Below are positions 1-8,012 of a DNA stretch of 64,000 nucleotides, one piece after another (the first letter of the stretch is position 1; the number at the start of each line of letters is the position of its first letter). The notes under the pieces are model-generated. The model worked only from the letters and a program-made list of their open reading frames with translations. It was not told the origin of the DNA and did not search any database. The stretch spans positions 11,382 through 75,381 of the forward strand of contig NZ_JOJE01000035.1 of the NCBI RefSeq assembly GCF_000720255.1, given 5' to 3'. The position numbers and the translations under genes are program-made. This stretch comes from Streptomyces griseus subsp. griseus (GTDB lineage Bacteria > Actinomycetota > Actinomycetes > Streptomycetales > Streptomycetaceae).

Positions 1-19
1 GACGGTTTTCCGGCGGCAC

Positions 20-150
20 GGCCGAGTACGGAGACGTACAGTCGGCCCGGCCGTACGACGACGATGTTGACGTCGACGCCCGGGGCCGGCGGATCGCCCA
101 CACCACCGAGTCGGCGATCTGGCCGGTGGTGAGAAGGTGGCCGGGCGGCA
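20..150 (-). pseudogene. Possible C-terminal remnant of a short-chain dehydrogenase
   Basis: Read on the minus strand, about positions 122 to 84 give QIADSVVWAIRRP, and after a one-base shift positions 78 to 48 give VDVNIVVVRP. Together these look like the conserved C-terminal tail of many actinobacterial short-chain dehydrogenases. The shift falls in a C run near 81-84, where one base seems to be missing. Nothing upstream (150-297) encodes the rest of such an enzyme, so only a tail would remain. No start or stop could be fixed. Identification rests on motif memory alone and could be coincidental. Confidence 0.35.
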
Positions 151-244
151 GGCTGCCTAGGTGTCCCAGAAGGGGTCTCCACCCGGCCCGGGGCGATCAG
201 CGTGACGCCGATCGGTCAGCCCGATCAGGGCGCCGGAAGAGACA

Positions 245-280
245 CCTGTGCCCCGGACCCGTACGGATCCGGGGCACAGG
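245..280. terminator. Strong hairpin downstream of the aldo/keto reductase
   Basis: A perfect 13-bp stem (CCTGTGCCCCGGA at 245-257 paired with 268-280) encloses a 10-nt loop that contains the palindrome CCGTACGG. It lies 17 bp beyond the stop of the leftward aldo/keto reductase gene. There is no T tract, as is usual for Streptomyces terminators. It could stop transcription in both directions. Confidence 0.7.
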
Positions 281-297
281 GCTGCCGTGGAGGGGTC

Positions 298-1134
298 TCA
301 GGACACGTCGAACGTCGCCGGGTCGGGGCCCAGGCGGCGGTCCTCGTTCAGCGCGCTGATCGCCGCCAGGTCCTCGGTGTCCAGTGAGAAGCCGAAGACG
401 TCGATGTTCTCCTGGATCCGCGACGGCGTCACGGACTTCGGGATCACCACGTTGCCGAGCTGGATGTGCCAGCGCAGCACGACCTGGGCCGGGGTGCGGC
501 CGTGCTTCTGGGCGATGGCCACGATCGCCGGGACCTCCAGCAGGCCCTTGCCCTGGCCGAGCGGCGACCACGCCTCGGTGGCGATGCCCTGCTCGGCGTG
601 GTATTCGCGGGAGGCGTGCTGCTGGAGGTGCGGGTGCAGCTCGATCTGGTTGACCGCCGGGACGACCGACGTCTCACCGATCAGCCGCTCCAGGTGCTCC
701 GGCAGGAAGTTGGAGACACCGATGGCCCGCACGCGGCCGTCGGCGTGCAGCTTCTCGAACGCCCTGTACGTGTCCAGGTAGCTGCCCCTGGCCACCGCCG
801 GCCAGTGGATGAGATACAGATCCAGGTAGTCCAGTCCGAGCTTCTCCATCGAGGTGTCGAAGGCGCGGAGGGTGGAGTCGTACCCCTGGTCGGTGTTCCA
901 GAGCTTGGTGGTGACGAAGATGTCCTCGCGGGGGAGGCCGGAGGCGGCGATGGCCTTGCCGGTGCCCGCCTCGTTGCCGTAGATCGCCGCTGTGTCGATG
1001 CTGCGGTACCCGGCCTCAAGCGCGGTGGCGACGGCTCGCTCCGCCTCGTCGTCCGGCACCTGCCAGACGCCGAAGCCCAGCTGGGGCATCTCGACGCCGT
1101 TGTTCAGGATGATCGGGGGGACCTTGCTGCTCAC
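298..1134 (-). CDS. Aldo/keto reductase (2,5-diketogluconate reductase type)
   Basis: A 278-residue NAD(P)H-dependent carbonyl reductase with a TIM-barrel fold, acting in the cytoplasm on aldehydes or ketones. The catalytic tetrad can be read: Asp and Tyr in SIDTAAIYGNE, Lys in VTTKLWNT and His in LYLIHWP. The C-terminal cofactor segment VIPKSVTPSRIQEN is present. The GTG at 1134 is chosen because the reading MSSKVPPIILNNGVEMPQLG matches the usual start of this family; the frame stays open for 16 more codons to 1182. The physiological substrate cannot be told. It stands alone, with a strong hairpin after its stop. Confidence 0.9.
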   Translation of the reverse strand: MSSKVPPIILNNGVEMPQLGFGVWQVPDDEAERAVATALEAGYRSIDTAAIYGNEAGTGKAIAASGLPREDIFVTTKLWNTDQGYDSTLRAFDTSMEKLGLDYLDLYLIHWPAVARGSYLDTYRAFEKLHADGRVRAIGVSNFLPEHLERLIGETSVVPAVNQIELHPHLQQHASREYHAEQGIATEAWSPLGQGKGLLEVPAIVAIAQKHGRTPAQVVLRWHIQLGNVVIPKSVTPSRIQENIDVFGFSLDTEDLAAISALNEDRRLGPDPATFDVS

Positions 1135-1233
1135 GAGCTCTTGATCCTTCGGTTGTCCGTCTGGTGATACTCCCATCGTCAACGATCACGAGGCGTGATG
1201 CATTCCTGACCCCCGAATTCGTTCTTCCGGGGT

Positions 1234-3060
1234 TCAGGCTCGGTACAGCGCCTCGACCTCGTTGGCGTAGGCATTCTCGATCGCCTTGCGTTTCAGCTTC
1301 AGCGACGGGGTCAGCAGGCCGTGCTCCTCGGTGAACGGCTGGGCGAGGATACGGAAGGTGCGGATGGACTCGGCCTGCGAGACGAGCGTGTTGGCGGCGA
1401 CCACCGCGCGTCTGACCTCCGTCTCCAGGTCCGGATCGCGCACCAGTTCGGCGGCGGTCAGCTGGGGTTTGTCCCGCATCTGCAGCCAGTGCTCGACGGC
1501 TTCCTGGTCGAGGGTGACCAGGGCCGCGATGTAGGGGCGGTCGTTGCCGACGACGATGCACTGGTTGACCAGCGGATGGTCGCGGACGCGTTCCTCGAGC
1601 TGTCCGGGGGCCACACTCTTGCCGCCGGACGTGACGAGGATCTCCTTCTTGCGGCCGGTGATGGTGAGGTAGCCGTCCTCGTCGAGGGCGCCGAGGTCGC
1701 CGGTGGCGAGCCAGCCGTCGTGCAGGGTCTCGTCGGTGGCCTTGGGGTTGTTGAGGTAGCCCTGGAAGATGTTGTCGCCGCGCAGCCAGATCTCGCCGTC
1801 GTCCGCGATGTGCACGGTCATACCGGGGATCGCCTGGCCCACGGTGCCGTAGCGGGTGCGCTCGGGCGGGTTGGCGGTGGCGGCCGCCGTCGACTCGGTG
1901 AGGCCGTACCCTTCGAAGATCTGCACCCCCGCGCCCGCCCAGAACAGTCCGAGCTTGCGGTCCATCGCCGAGCCGCCGGACATGGCGTGCCGGACCCGGC
2001 CGCCCATCGCGGCCCGCACCTTGGAGTAGACGAGCTTGTCGAAGAGCTGGTGCTGCATGCGCAGACCGGCCGACGGGCCGGGGCCGGTGCCCCACGCCTT
2101 GGCCTCCATCGCCTCGGCGTACTTCAGGGCGATGTCGACGGCCTTCTCGAACGGTCCGGACCTGCCCTCCCGTTCGGCCTTGCGACGGGCCGCGTTGAAG
2201 ACCTTCTCGAAGATGTACGGCACGGCGAGGAAGAACGTGGGCCGGAACGCGGCCAGGTCGGGCAGCAGGGCCGCCGCGTTCAGCTGCGGCTGGTGACCGA
2301 AGCGGACCTTGCCGCGGATCGCGGCCACCTGCACCATCCGCCCGAAGACGTGTGCGAGCGGCAGGAACAGCAGGGTCGCCGCCTCGTCGCCCCGCCGGGA
2401 GTGGAAGACGGGCTCCCAGCGCTCGCGGACCGTGTCGGCCTCGAACATGAAGTTGCCGTGCGAGATCAGACAGCCCTTGGGGCGGCCGGTCGTGCCCGAG
2501 GTGTAGATGATCGTCGCGACCGAGTCGGGGGTGACCGCCTCCCGGTGCCGGTGGACCACGTCGTCACCGACGTGGGCGCCGGCGTCGTAGAGCTCCTGGA
2601 CGCAGCCGGAGTCGAGCTGCCACAGCTCGCGCAGCTGCGGCAGCCGGTCGATGACCGTGGCGATGGTCATCGCGTGGTCCTCGTGCTCCACGACCGCCGC
2701 CGTGACCTCGGCGTCGTACAGCATCCAGAAACACTGTTCGGCGGAGGAGGTGGGGTAGATCGGCACGACCTGGGCGCCGATGGTCCACAGCGCGTAGTCG
2801 AACAGGGTCCACTCGTAGCGGGTGCGGGACATGATGGCGACCCGGTCGCCGAAACGGATGCCCCTGGCCAACAGGCCCTTGGCCAGGGCGAGCACCTCGT
2901 CGCGGAACTCGGCGGCGGTCACATCCCGCCACCGGCCCTGCTCGTCCTTGCGGCCGAGCGCGATGTGCAGCGGGTCCTCCTGGGCGTGCTGGAAGACGAC
3001 GTCGGCCAGACCGCCCACCGGCGGTGCCAACGTCAACGGAGGGTTGGTGAACTCGCGCAA
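1234..3060 (-). CDS. Long-chain acyl-CoA ligase (AMP-forming)
   Basis: A 608-residue member of the adenylate-forming superfamily that activates fatty acids with ATP and CoA through an acyl-AMP. The phosphate-binding motif TIIYTSGTTGRPKG, the A5 motif EGYGLTES and the A7/A8 region WLATGDLGALDEDGYLTITGR are all present. The TTG at 3060, read as MREFTNPPLTLAPPVGGLADVV, is chosen because it gives the typical N-terminus of Streptomyces long-chain ligases and is preceded by a purine-rich GGGAGCGGG. The frame remains open upstream to 3147, but that part is not family-like. It is transcribed in the same direction as the aldo/keto reductase 99 bp downstream, with no obvious functional link. Confidence 0.92.
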   Translation of the reverse strand: MREFTNPPLTLAPPVGGLADVVFQHAQEDPLHIALGRKDEQGRWRDVTAAEFRDEVLALAKGLLARGIRFGDRVAIMSRTRYEWTLFDYALWTIGAQVVPIYPTSSAEQCFWMLYDAEVTAAVVEHEDHAMTIATVIDRLPQLRELWQLDSGCVQELYDAGAHVGDDVVHRHREAVTPDSVATIIYTSGTTGRPKGCLISHGNFMFEADTVRERWEPVFHSRRGDEAATLLFLPLAHVFGRMVQVAAIRGKVRFGHQPQLNAAALLPDLAAFRPTFFLAVPYIFEKVFNAARRKAEREGRSGPFEKAVDIALKYAEAMEAKAWGTGPGPSAGLRMQHQLFDKLVYSKVRAAMGGRVRHAMSGGSAMDRKLGLFWAGAGVQIFEGYGLTESTAAATANPPERTRYGTVGQAIPGMTVHIADDGEIWLRGDNIFQGYLNNPKATDETLHDGWLATGDLGALDEDGYLTITGRKKEILVTSGGKSVAPGQLEERVRDHPLVNQCIVVGNDRPYIAALVTLDQEAVEHWLQMRDKPQLTAAELVRDPDLETEVRRAVVAANTLVSQAESIRTFRILAQPFTEEHGLLTPSLKLKRKAIENAYANEVEALYRA

Positions 3061-3417
3061 ACCCGCTCCCGCTCTTGACGCTCCGCACAGCGCCGTGAAA
3101 GCTACCCCACCCGGTGAGGGGGCGGGAGGGGTCGTGAACGCGAGCAACGCTCTTGTATGCGCCGGTCAGTGCCGGAAAAAGGGCTCACATACGGAAGGGT
3201 CGGACAGAGAACTGACGATTGAGTAAGTTTCGGTGCCGTAATCTCCACCGAATCGGCACGACCCGAGCAAGGCGTGCGAGTCCGCTTCCCGGCGCCGCCT
3301 CCTCTTCCCAACAGCGTGGGAACGGCGCCTTCCGTTACGGGTCGGAGCGGCAGCGTCCGCACTGCGGTTGAGTCATGCCGTTCCTCCGAGGCGTCGCGCG
3401 CCGGCGCGTCCAGCGCT
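3061..3417. other. Intergenic region between acyl-CoA ligase and LysR gene
   Basis: This 357-bp stretch holds the promoter side of the leftward acyl-CoA ligase and the 3' side of the leftward LysR gene. No protein-like reading frame was recognised on either strand. A tRNA 3'-end-like string lies near 3272-3300 but does not fold. A short inverted repeat around CGTGGGAACGGC near 3316 is too weak to call. Confidence 0.4.
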
Positions 3418-4314
3418 TCACCGAGCTCGGGGAGGCCGCGACCCCGTCGTCACCAGCCGGCTCCCGCCGGCCAGGATCGCCGAGGCCAGCGCGTCCGCCG
3501 CCCCCTGTGCGGAGGCCCGGCGGCGGCCGTGGACCAGGACGAAGTCGACGCCGCCCAACTGCGGCAGGCCCGCCCGCTCGCGCATCCGCACCAGGCCCGG
3601 CGGAATCAGGCCCCGCGAGTGCGCCATCACGCCCAGCCCCGCCCGGGCCGCCGCGACCAGCCCGTTCAGGCTGCCGCTCGTGCAGGCGACGCGCCATTCG
3701 CGGCCCTGCCGCTGAAGAGCCTCGAATGCGAGTGCCCGGGTGATGCCCGGCGGCGGATAGACGATGAGCGGGACAGGCCGGGCGGGGTCCAGGCGCAGCC
3801 GCTCCGCGCCGATCCACACCAGCTCGTCCTGCCAGACCAGTTCTCCGCGGGGGTCCTCGGGGCGGCGTTTGGCCAGCACCAGGTCCAGCTTCCCGGCCGC
3901 GAGCCGCTCGTGCAGCGTGCCGGACAGCTCGACGGTCAGCTCCAGGTCGACCTCGGGGTGCTCGTGGCGGAACCCCTCGAGGATCTCCGGCAGTCGCGTC
4001 AGCACGAAGTCCTCCGACGCGCCGAAGCGCAGCCGGCCGCGCAGCCGGGTACCGGTGAAGAAGGCCGTCGCCTGCTCGTGCACCTCCAGGATCCGTCGCG
4101 CGAAGCCGAGCATCGCCTCGCCGTCCTCGGTCAGTTCCACCGAGTGGGTGTCCCGCGTGAACAGCTGTCGCCCGGTGGTGGCCTCGAGGCGGCGCACATG
4201 CTGGCTGACCGTGGACTGGCGCAGGCCCAGCCGTCGGGCGGCCTGCGTGAAGCTCAGCGTCTGGGCCACGGCGAGAAAGCTGCGCAGATGAGAGGGGTCG
4301 TACACCCGTACCAC
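3418..4314 (-). CDS. LysR-family transcriptional regulator
   Basis: A 298-residue LysR-type regulator. The N-terminal winged helix-turn-helix reads SFTQAARRLGLRQSTVSQHVRRLEA (residues about 20-45), followed by a linker and a periplasmic-binding-protein-like effector domain. It is divergent from the SBF-type transporter gene at 4449 with about 134 bp between the starts, the usual arrangement for a LysR protein controlling its neighbour. The effector is probably a transported organic anion, but this is inference. The ATG at 4314 gives MVRVYDPSHLRSFLAVAQ, a normal LysR start. Confidence 0.92.
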   Translation of the reverse strand: MVRVYDPSHLRSFLAVAQTLSFTQAARRLGLRQSTVSQHVRRLEATTGRQLFTRDTHSVELTEDGEAMLGFARRILEVHEQATAFFTGTRLRGRLRFGASEDFVLTRLPEILEGFRHEHPEVDLELTVELSGTLHERLAAGKLDLVLAKRRPEDPRGELVWQDELVWIGAERLRLDPARPVPLIVYPPPGITRALAFEALQRQGREWRVACTSGSLNGLVAAARAGLGVMAHSRGLIPPGLVRMRERAGLPQLGGVDFVLVHGRRRASAQGAADALASAILAGGSRLVTTGSRPPRAR

Positions 4315-4448
4315 GGTACCCGGTCATCATGGAATGCGATGACAGTCAGTGCGGTATGACGGATTCCCGATCACGCCGTCGAGGAGGACGATGAAGGGGG
4401 GCCTTCCGGGCCCCGTCGCACTCTGAACGAACGAGCAAGTGGAGCACC
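4315..4448. promoter_or_regulatory. Divergent promoter region with candidate LysR box
   Basis: Region between the LysR gene and the transporter. An inverted repeat TCATC-N9-GATGA spans 4324-4342, and within it T27-N11-A39 (4327-4339) fits the generic LysR T-N11-A box. It sits about 10 bp upstream of the LysR start, suited to autoregulation. A GTGGAGC ribosome-binding site precedes the GTG start of the transporter. No protein-binding data can be inferred beyond this. Confidence 0.45.
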
Positions 4449-5534
4449 GTGAAACGCCTGCGCCGGCCGAGTCGGCTGCCGATCGACCCGTACATCCTGC
4501 TGCTGCTCGCGACGGTGGGCCTCGCGGCCCTCTTCCCGGCGCGCGGCACGGGCGCCGACGTCGCCTCCGGCGCCTCCACGGCGGCGATCGCCTTCCTCTT
4601 CTTCCTGTACGGGGCCCGCCTGTCCACCCGTGAGGCGCTCGACGGGCTCAAGCACTGGCGGCTGCACGTCACCGTGCTGGCCTGCACCTTCGTGGTCTTC
4701 CCGCTGCTGGGTCTGGCTGCCCGGGGCCTCGTCCCGGTCCTGCTGACCCAGCCGCTCTACCAGGGCCTGCTCTTCCTCACCCTGGTCCCGTCGACCATCC
4801 AGTCGTCGATCGCCTTCACCTCCATGGCCCGGGGCAATGTGCCCGCGGCGATCTGCGCCGGCTCCTTCTCCTCCCTCGTCGGCATCGTCGTCACGCCGCT
4901 GCTCGCCGCCGCAGTGCTCGGCAACAGCGCCGGCGGGTTCTCGGCCGACTCCCTCGTGTCGATCGTGCTCCAGCTGCTCGTACCGTTCCTCGCGGGGCAG
5001 CTGCTGCGCCGGTGGATCGGCGGCTTCGTCACCCGGCACAAGAAGGTGCTCGGGCTGGTAGACCGCGGCTCCATCCTCCTCGTCGTCTACACCGCGTTCA
5101 GCGAGGGCATGGTCCAGGGCATCTGGCACCAGGTCAGCGCGGTCCGGCTCGGTGGACTGCTCGTCGTCGAGGCCGTCCTGCTCGCGGTGATGCTGCTGCT
5201 GACCTGGTACGGCGGCAAGGCCCTGCGCTTCGATCGGGAGGACCGGATCGCGATCCAGTTCGCCGGCTCGAAGAAGTCCCTCGCCTCCGGGCTGCCCATG
5301 GCGAGCGTCCTGTTCGGCGCGCACGCGTCCCTGGCGGTGCTGCCGCTGATGCTCTTCCACCAGATGCAGCTGATGGTCTGCGCGGTCATCGCCAAGCGCC
5401 GGGCGCAGGACCCGACGGACCCGCAGGACGAGCCGGCGGGCGCGACGGAGCCGGCGGGGGCCGCGGCGGCCGAGGCGGGGGAGCCCGCCGAAGGGCCGCG
5501 CACCGCGGCCGGTACGGGAACCCGCGGGCGCTGA
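4449..5534 (+). CDS. SBF-like (bile acid:sodium symporter family) membrane protein
   Basis: A 361-residue integral membrane protein of the bile acid/arsenite (BART) superfamily, SBF-like subgroup. About nine to ten hydrophobic segments run from residue 17 (ILLLLATVGLAALF) to about residue 320. The motif IAFLFFLYGARLS and the crossover-like LVPSTIQSSIAFTSMARGN are typical. The last 40 residues are a hydrophilic Ala/Glu/Gly-rich cytoplasmic tail. It probably exchanges an organic anion with a cation. The GTG at 4449 is preceded by GTGGAGC and is the only good start. Likely controlled by the divergent LysR protein. Confidence 0.88.
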   Translation: MKRLRRPSRLPIDPYILLLLATVGLAALFPARGTGADVASGASTAAIAFLFFLYGARLSTREALDGLKHWRLHVTVLACTFVVFPLLGLAARGLVPVLLTQPLYQGLLFLTLVPSTIQSSIAFTSMARGNVPAAICAGSFSSLVGIVVTPLLAAAVLGNSAGGFSADSLVSIVLQLLVPFLAGQLLRRWIGGFVTRHKKVLGLVDRGSILLVVYTAFSEGMVQGIWHQVSAVRLGGLLVVEAVLLAVMLLLTWYGGKALRFDREDRIAIQFAGSKKSLASGLPMASVLFGAHASLAVLPLMLFHQMQLMVCAVIAKRRAQDPTDPQDEPAGATEPAGAAAAEAGEPAEGPRTAAGTGTRGR

Positions 5535-5609
5535 GACCCTGCGGCGGCGCCCGCGGCCGGGACCGGGTCACGCTGTCGTCGTGTTTCGGCGCCTACGAGG
5601 CGGCGTCCG

Positions 5610-6527
5610 TCACGGGATCAGGACGACCTTGCCCGTGTTGGCCCGCGACTCGATCGCCTCGTGCGCCTTCGCCGCGTCCTCCAGGGCGAACTCCCCGTGT
5701 ACGGCGGTCCGTACGGCACCGTCGGCGAACAGCTGCCACAGCTCCCGGCGCCACCGCTCGTACAACTGCGGTTTGTCGCGCGCGATCCGTGCCATCTGGA
5801 ACCCGATCACGGACTTGGCGCCCACCAGGAGGTCGTACGCCTGGACCGTCCCGCCGCCCGAGCTGTACGCCACCAGCCGTCCCCCGGGGGCGACGGCCCC
5901 GACGGCCGGGGTGAGGAGGTCGCCGCCGACCGCGTCGAGGACGTAGTCGACGGGCCGGCCCCAGCTCTCGTAGGCGTAGCCGATCACCTCGTCGGCGCCG
6001 AGGGAGCGCACGAAGGCGGCCTTGGCCGGGTCGGAGACGGCGCCGACGACCCGGGAGGCGCCGCGGACCCGTGCGAGCTGCACGGCCAGGTGTCCGGCAC
6101 CGCTCGCGGCGGCCGTGACCAGGGCCGACTCGCCGGGTTCGGGGCGGGCCGCGGCCAGGGCGCCCAGTGCGACCAGGCCACCGCGGACGAGGGCGACCGC
6201 GTCGACGGCCGAGGCGTGTTCGGGCACGCGGGAGGCCATCGCCTCCCGCAGGAGCGCGAAGTCGGCGTAGCCGTGCCCGAAGCAGAGCCCCGTCACGCGG
6301 TCTCCGGCGCCGAAGAGGGTGACGCCGTCCCCGACGGCCACGACCTCCCCGGCGATCTCGCCCCCGAGGGGGATGGGTTCGGCGGCCTCGGTGACCTTGC
6401 GGACGACGGGGAGGGTGACGCCGACGGCCTCGCAGCGGACGAGGAGTTCACCGGGGCCGGGCTCGGGGGCGGGGGCCTCTTCGAGGAAGAGGGGGCCGCC
6501 GGGTGAGTCGTAGCGGACGCGGCGCAT
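5610..6527 (-). CDS. Quinone oxidoreductase-like zinc-independent MDR enzyme
   Basis: A 305-residue medium-chain dehydrogenase/reductase resembling NADPH:quinone reductases. It has a GroES-like N-terminal half (PAPEPGPGELLVRCEAVGV) and a Rossmann half with ALVTAAASGAGHLAVQLAR. Cysteine zinc ligands are absent, as in the quinone reductase branch. The ATG at 6527 is preceded by a perfect GGAGG seven bases upstream, so the longer open frame up to 6623 is rejected. It is divergent from a MarR gene, and the large inverted repeat between them suggests derepression by a small electrophile or antibiotic. Confidence 0.9.
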   Translation of the reverse strand: MRRVRYDSPGGPLFLEEAPAPEPGPGELLVRCEAVGVTLPVVRKVTEAAEPIPLGGEIAGEVVAVGDGVTLFGAGDRVTGLCFGHGYADFALLREAMASRVPEHASAVDAVALVRGGLVALGALAAARPEPGESALVTAAASGAGHLAVQLARVRGASRVVGAVSDPAKAAFVRSLGADEVIGYAYESWGRPVDYVLDAVGGDLLTPAVGAVAPGGRLVAYSSGGGTVQAYDLLVGAKSVIGFQMARIARDKPQLYERWRRELWQLFADGAVRTAVHGEFALEDAAKAHEAIESRANTGKVVLIP

Positions 6528-6574
6528 CGAACCTCCGTTGGTGGCGGGCATCGTTGGGCCCACCCATGATTTCG

Positions 6575-6634
6575 TTGGGAATTCCAACGGTAACGAACGA
6601 TCATTGGGAAGTCCAACAATCATTCGTTAGGCTT
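6575..6634. promoter_or_regulatory. MarR-type operators and probable leaderless promoter
   Basis: Two copies of TTGGGAANTCCAA lie at 6575-6587 and 6604-6616, with centres 29 bp apart. The second is the core of a 39-bp imperfect inverted repeat at 6591-6629, with 17-nt arms matching at 14 positions around a 5-nt centre. A TAGGCT hexamer at 6629-6634 ends seven bases before the MarR ATG at 6641, and TTGGGA at 6604-6609 is a plausible -35. There is no Shine-Dalgarno before that ATG. This fits a leaderless MarR transcript whose promoter is covered by its own operator, with the upstream copy serving the divergent gene. Confidence 0.65.
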
Positions 6635-6640
6635 TCCGAC

Positions 6641-7078
6641 ATGGCCGAAGCACCGCTCCCCGCAATCCGCTCCCTCCCCAGCTGGCTCCTCGGCAGGGCC
6701 GCCGCCCGGGGCCGGGAGCTCGTCGCTCAAGAGCTGGCGGCGGAGGGCCTGAAGATGTGGCACCACGTAGTGCTCTCCGCCGTCCGCGACCTCGCCCCCG
6801 TCGCCCAGGCCGACCTGGGCCGCGGAGTGCGGCTCGATCCGAAGGACCTGGTCGGCGTCCTCAACGACCTCCAGTCCGCCGGCCTCGTCGTGCGCGAACC
6901 GGACCCCCGGGACCGGCGCAAGAACGCCGTGTCCCTGACGGAGGAGGGTGCCCGGACGCTGACCCGCTGCGAGAAGGTCGCCCGCGAGGCGAACGACGCG
7001 CTGCTCGCGCCGCTCTCACGGGCCGAACGGGATCAGCTCATGAGCCTGTTGACCCGGATCGCGGGCACGGCGGAGTGA
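6641..7078 (+). CDS. MarR-family transcriptional regulator
   Basis: A 145-residue MarR-type winged-helix repressor. The recognition region reads QADLGRGVRLDPKDLVGVLNDLQSAGLVVREPDPRD (about residues 47-82), including the conserved D-x-R wing (PDPRDRRKNAVSLTEEG). The start at 6641 gives MAEAPLPAIRSLPSWLLG. No ribosome-binding site precedes it, and a -10-like TAGGCT lies seven bases upstream, so the mRNA may be leaderless. It probably represses itself and the divergent quinone-reductase-like gene. Open frame continues upstream to 6503 but runs through the operators and is not family-like. Confidence 0.9.
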   Translation: MAEAPLPAIRSLPSWLLGRAAARGRELVAQELAAEGLKMWHHVVLSAVRDLAPVAQADLGRGVRLDPKDLVGVLNDLQSAGLVVREPDPRDRRKNAVSLTEEGARTLTRCEKVAREANDALLAPLSRAERDQLMSLLTRIAGTAE

Positions 7079-7085
7079 CTCGAGA

Positions 7086-7132
7086 CGGGGCCCCTGCGGC
7101 GCAGGGGGCGCTCCCCGCCGGTCGGGGCCCCG
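7086..7132. terminator. Bidirectional hairpin between MarR gene and fdhD
   Basis: The arms CGGGGCCCC (7086-7094) and GGGGCCCCG (7124-7132) are perfectly complementary. Inside, CCCCTGC-GGC-GCAGGGG (7091-7107) can form an alternative tighter hairpin. The region lies between two convergent genes and has no T tract. Confidence 0.6.
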
Positions 7133-7156
7133 CCGCCGTGTCCGCGGGGGAACCGG

Positions 7157-8005
7157 TCAGCCCTGGGTGGCCTCGGCCCGCAGGGCGACGCGGTCCTCGC
7201 CCGCGTACACGTTCATGGAGCTGCCCCGCAGGAAGCCCACCAGCGTCAGACCGCTCTCGGCGGCCAGGTCCACCGCCAGCGACGACGGCGCCGAGACCGC
7301 CGCCAGCACCGGAAGACCCGCCATCACTGCCTTCTGCGCCAGCTCGAAGGAGGCCCGCCCGCTCACCAGCAGGATCGTGCGCGACAGCGGCAGGTCCCCG
7401 TTCTGCAGGGCGCGGCCGACCAGCTTGTCGACCGCGTTGTGCCGGCCCACGTCCTCCCGGACGTCGAGCAGCTCCCCGTCCTCGGAGAACAAGGCGGCCG
7501 CGTGCAGGCCCCCGGTCCGGTCGAAGACGCGCTGGGCCGCCCGGAGCCGGTCGGGGAGGCTCGCGAGCAGCTCGGGCTCCACCCGGACCGGGGGAGTGTC
7601 GGCGATGGGCCAGCGGGTCGACGTGCGCACCGCGTCGAGACTCGCCTTCCCGCACAGACCGCACGAGGAGGTGGTGTAGACGTTCCGCTCCAGGGTGATG
7701 TCCGGGACGACCACGTCCGGGGCGGTCCGCACGTCCACCACGTTGTAGGTGTTCGAGCCGTCCGCCGTCGCCCCGGCGCAGTAGACGATGTTCTGCAGGT
7801 CGGAGGCGGTCGCCAGGACCCCCTCGCTCACCAGGAAACCGGCGGCGAGCGCGAAGTCGTCACCGGGCGTGCGCATGGTGATCGCGAGCGGCTTGCCGTT
7901 CAGCCTGATCTCCAGGGGTTCCTCGGCGACGAGCGTGTCCGGGCGGCTGGAGACCACCCCGTCCCGTATGCGCAGGACCTTGCGTCGTTCCGTGACTCGT
8001 CCCAT
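7157..8005 (-). CDS. fdhD: FdhD, formate dehydrogenase sulfurtransferase
   Basis: A 282-residue FdhD protein. In the known family it passes sulfur from a cysteine desulfurase to the bis-MGD molybdenum cofactor and is needed for active formate dehydrogenase. The conserved CGLCGKASLD motif with its two functional cysteines is present near residue 113, as is the MRTPGDDFALAAGFLVSEGV region of the N-terminal half. It is the last gene of the leftward formate dehydrogenase operon, seven bases after the iron-sulfur subunit gene. Confidence 0.95.
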   Translation of the reverse strand: MGRVTERRKVLRIRDGVVSSRPDTLVAEEPLEIRLNGKPLAITMRTPGDDFALAAGFLVSEGVLATASDLQNIVYCAGATADGSNTYNVVDVRTAPDVVVPDITLERNVYTTSSCGLCGKASLDAVRTSTRWPIADTPPVRVEPELLASLPDRLRAAQRVFDRTGGLHAAALFSEDGELLDVREDVGRHNAVDKLVGRALQNGDLPLSRTILLVSGRASFELAQKAVMAGLPVLAAVSAPSSLAVDLAAESGLTLVGFLRGSSMNVYAGEDRVALRAEATQG

Positions 8006-8012
8006 GTCCTGA

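Noticed and set aside
3265..3305. tRNA 3'-end-like string (TGCGAGTCC followed by TTCCCGGCGCC)
   Set aside because: The five bases on either side of the T-loop-like part do not pair, no matching 5' acceptor strand lies 70-90 bp upstream, and no cloverleaf can be drawn.
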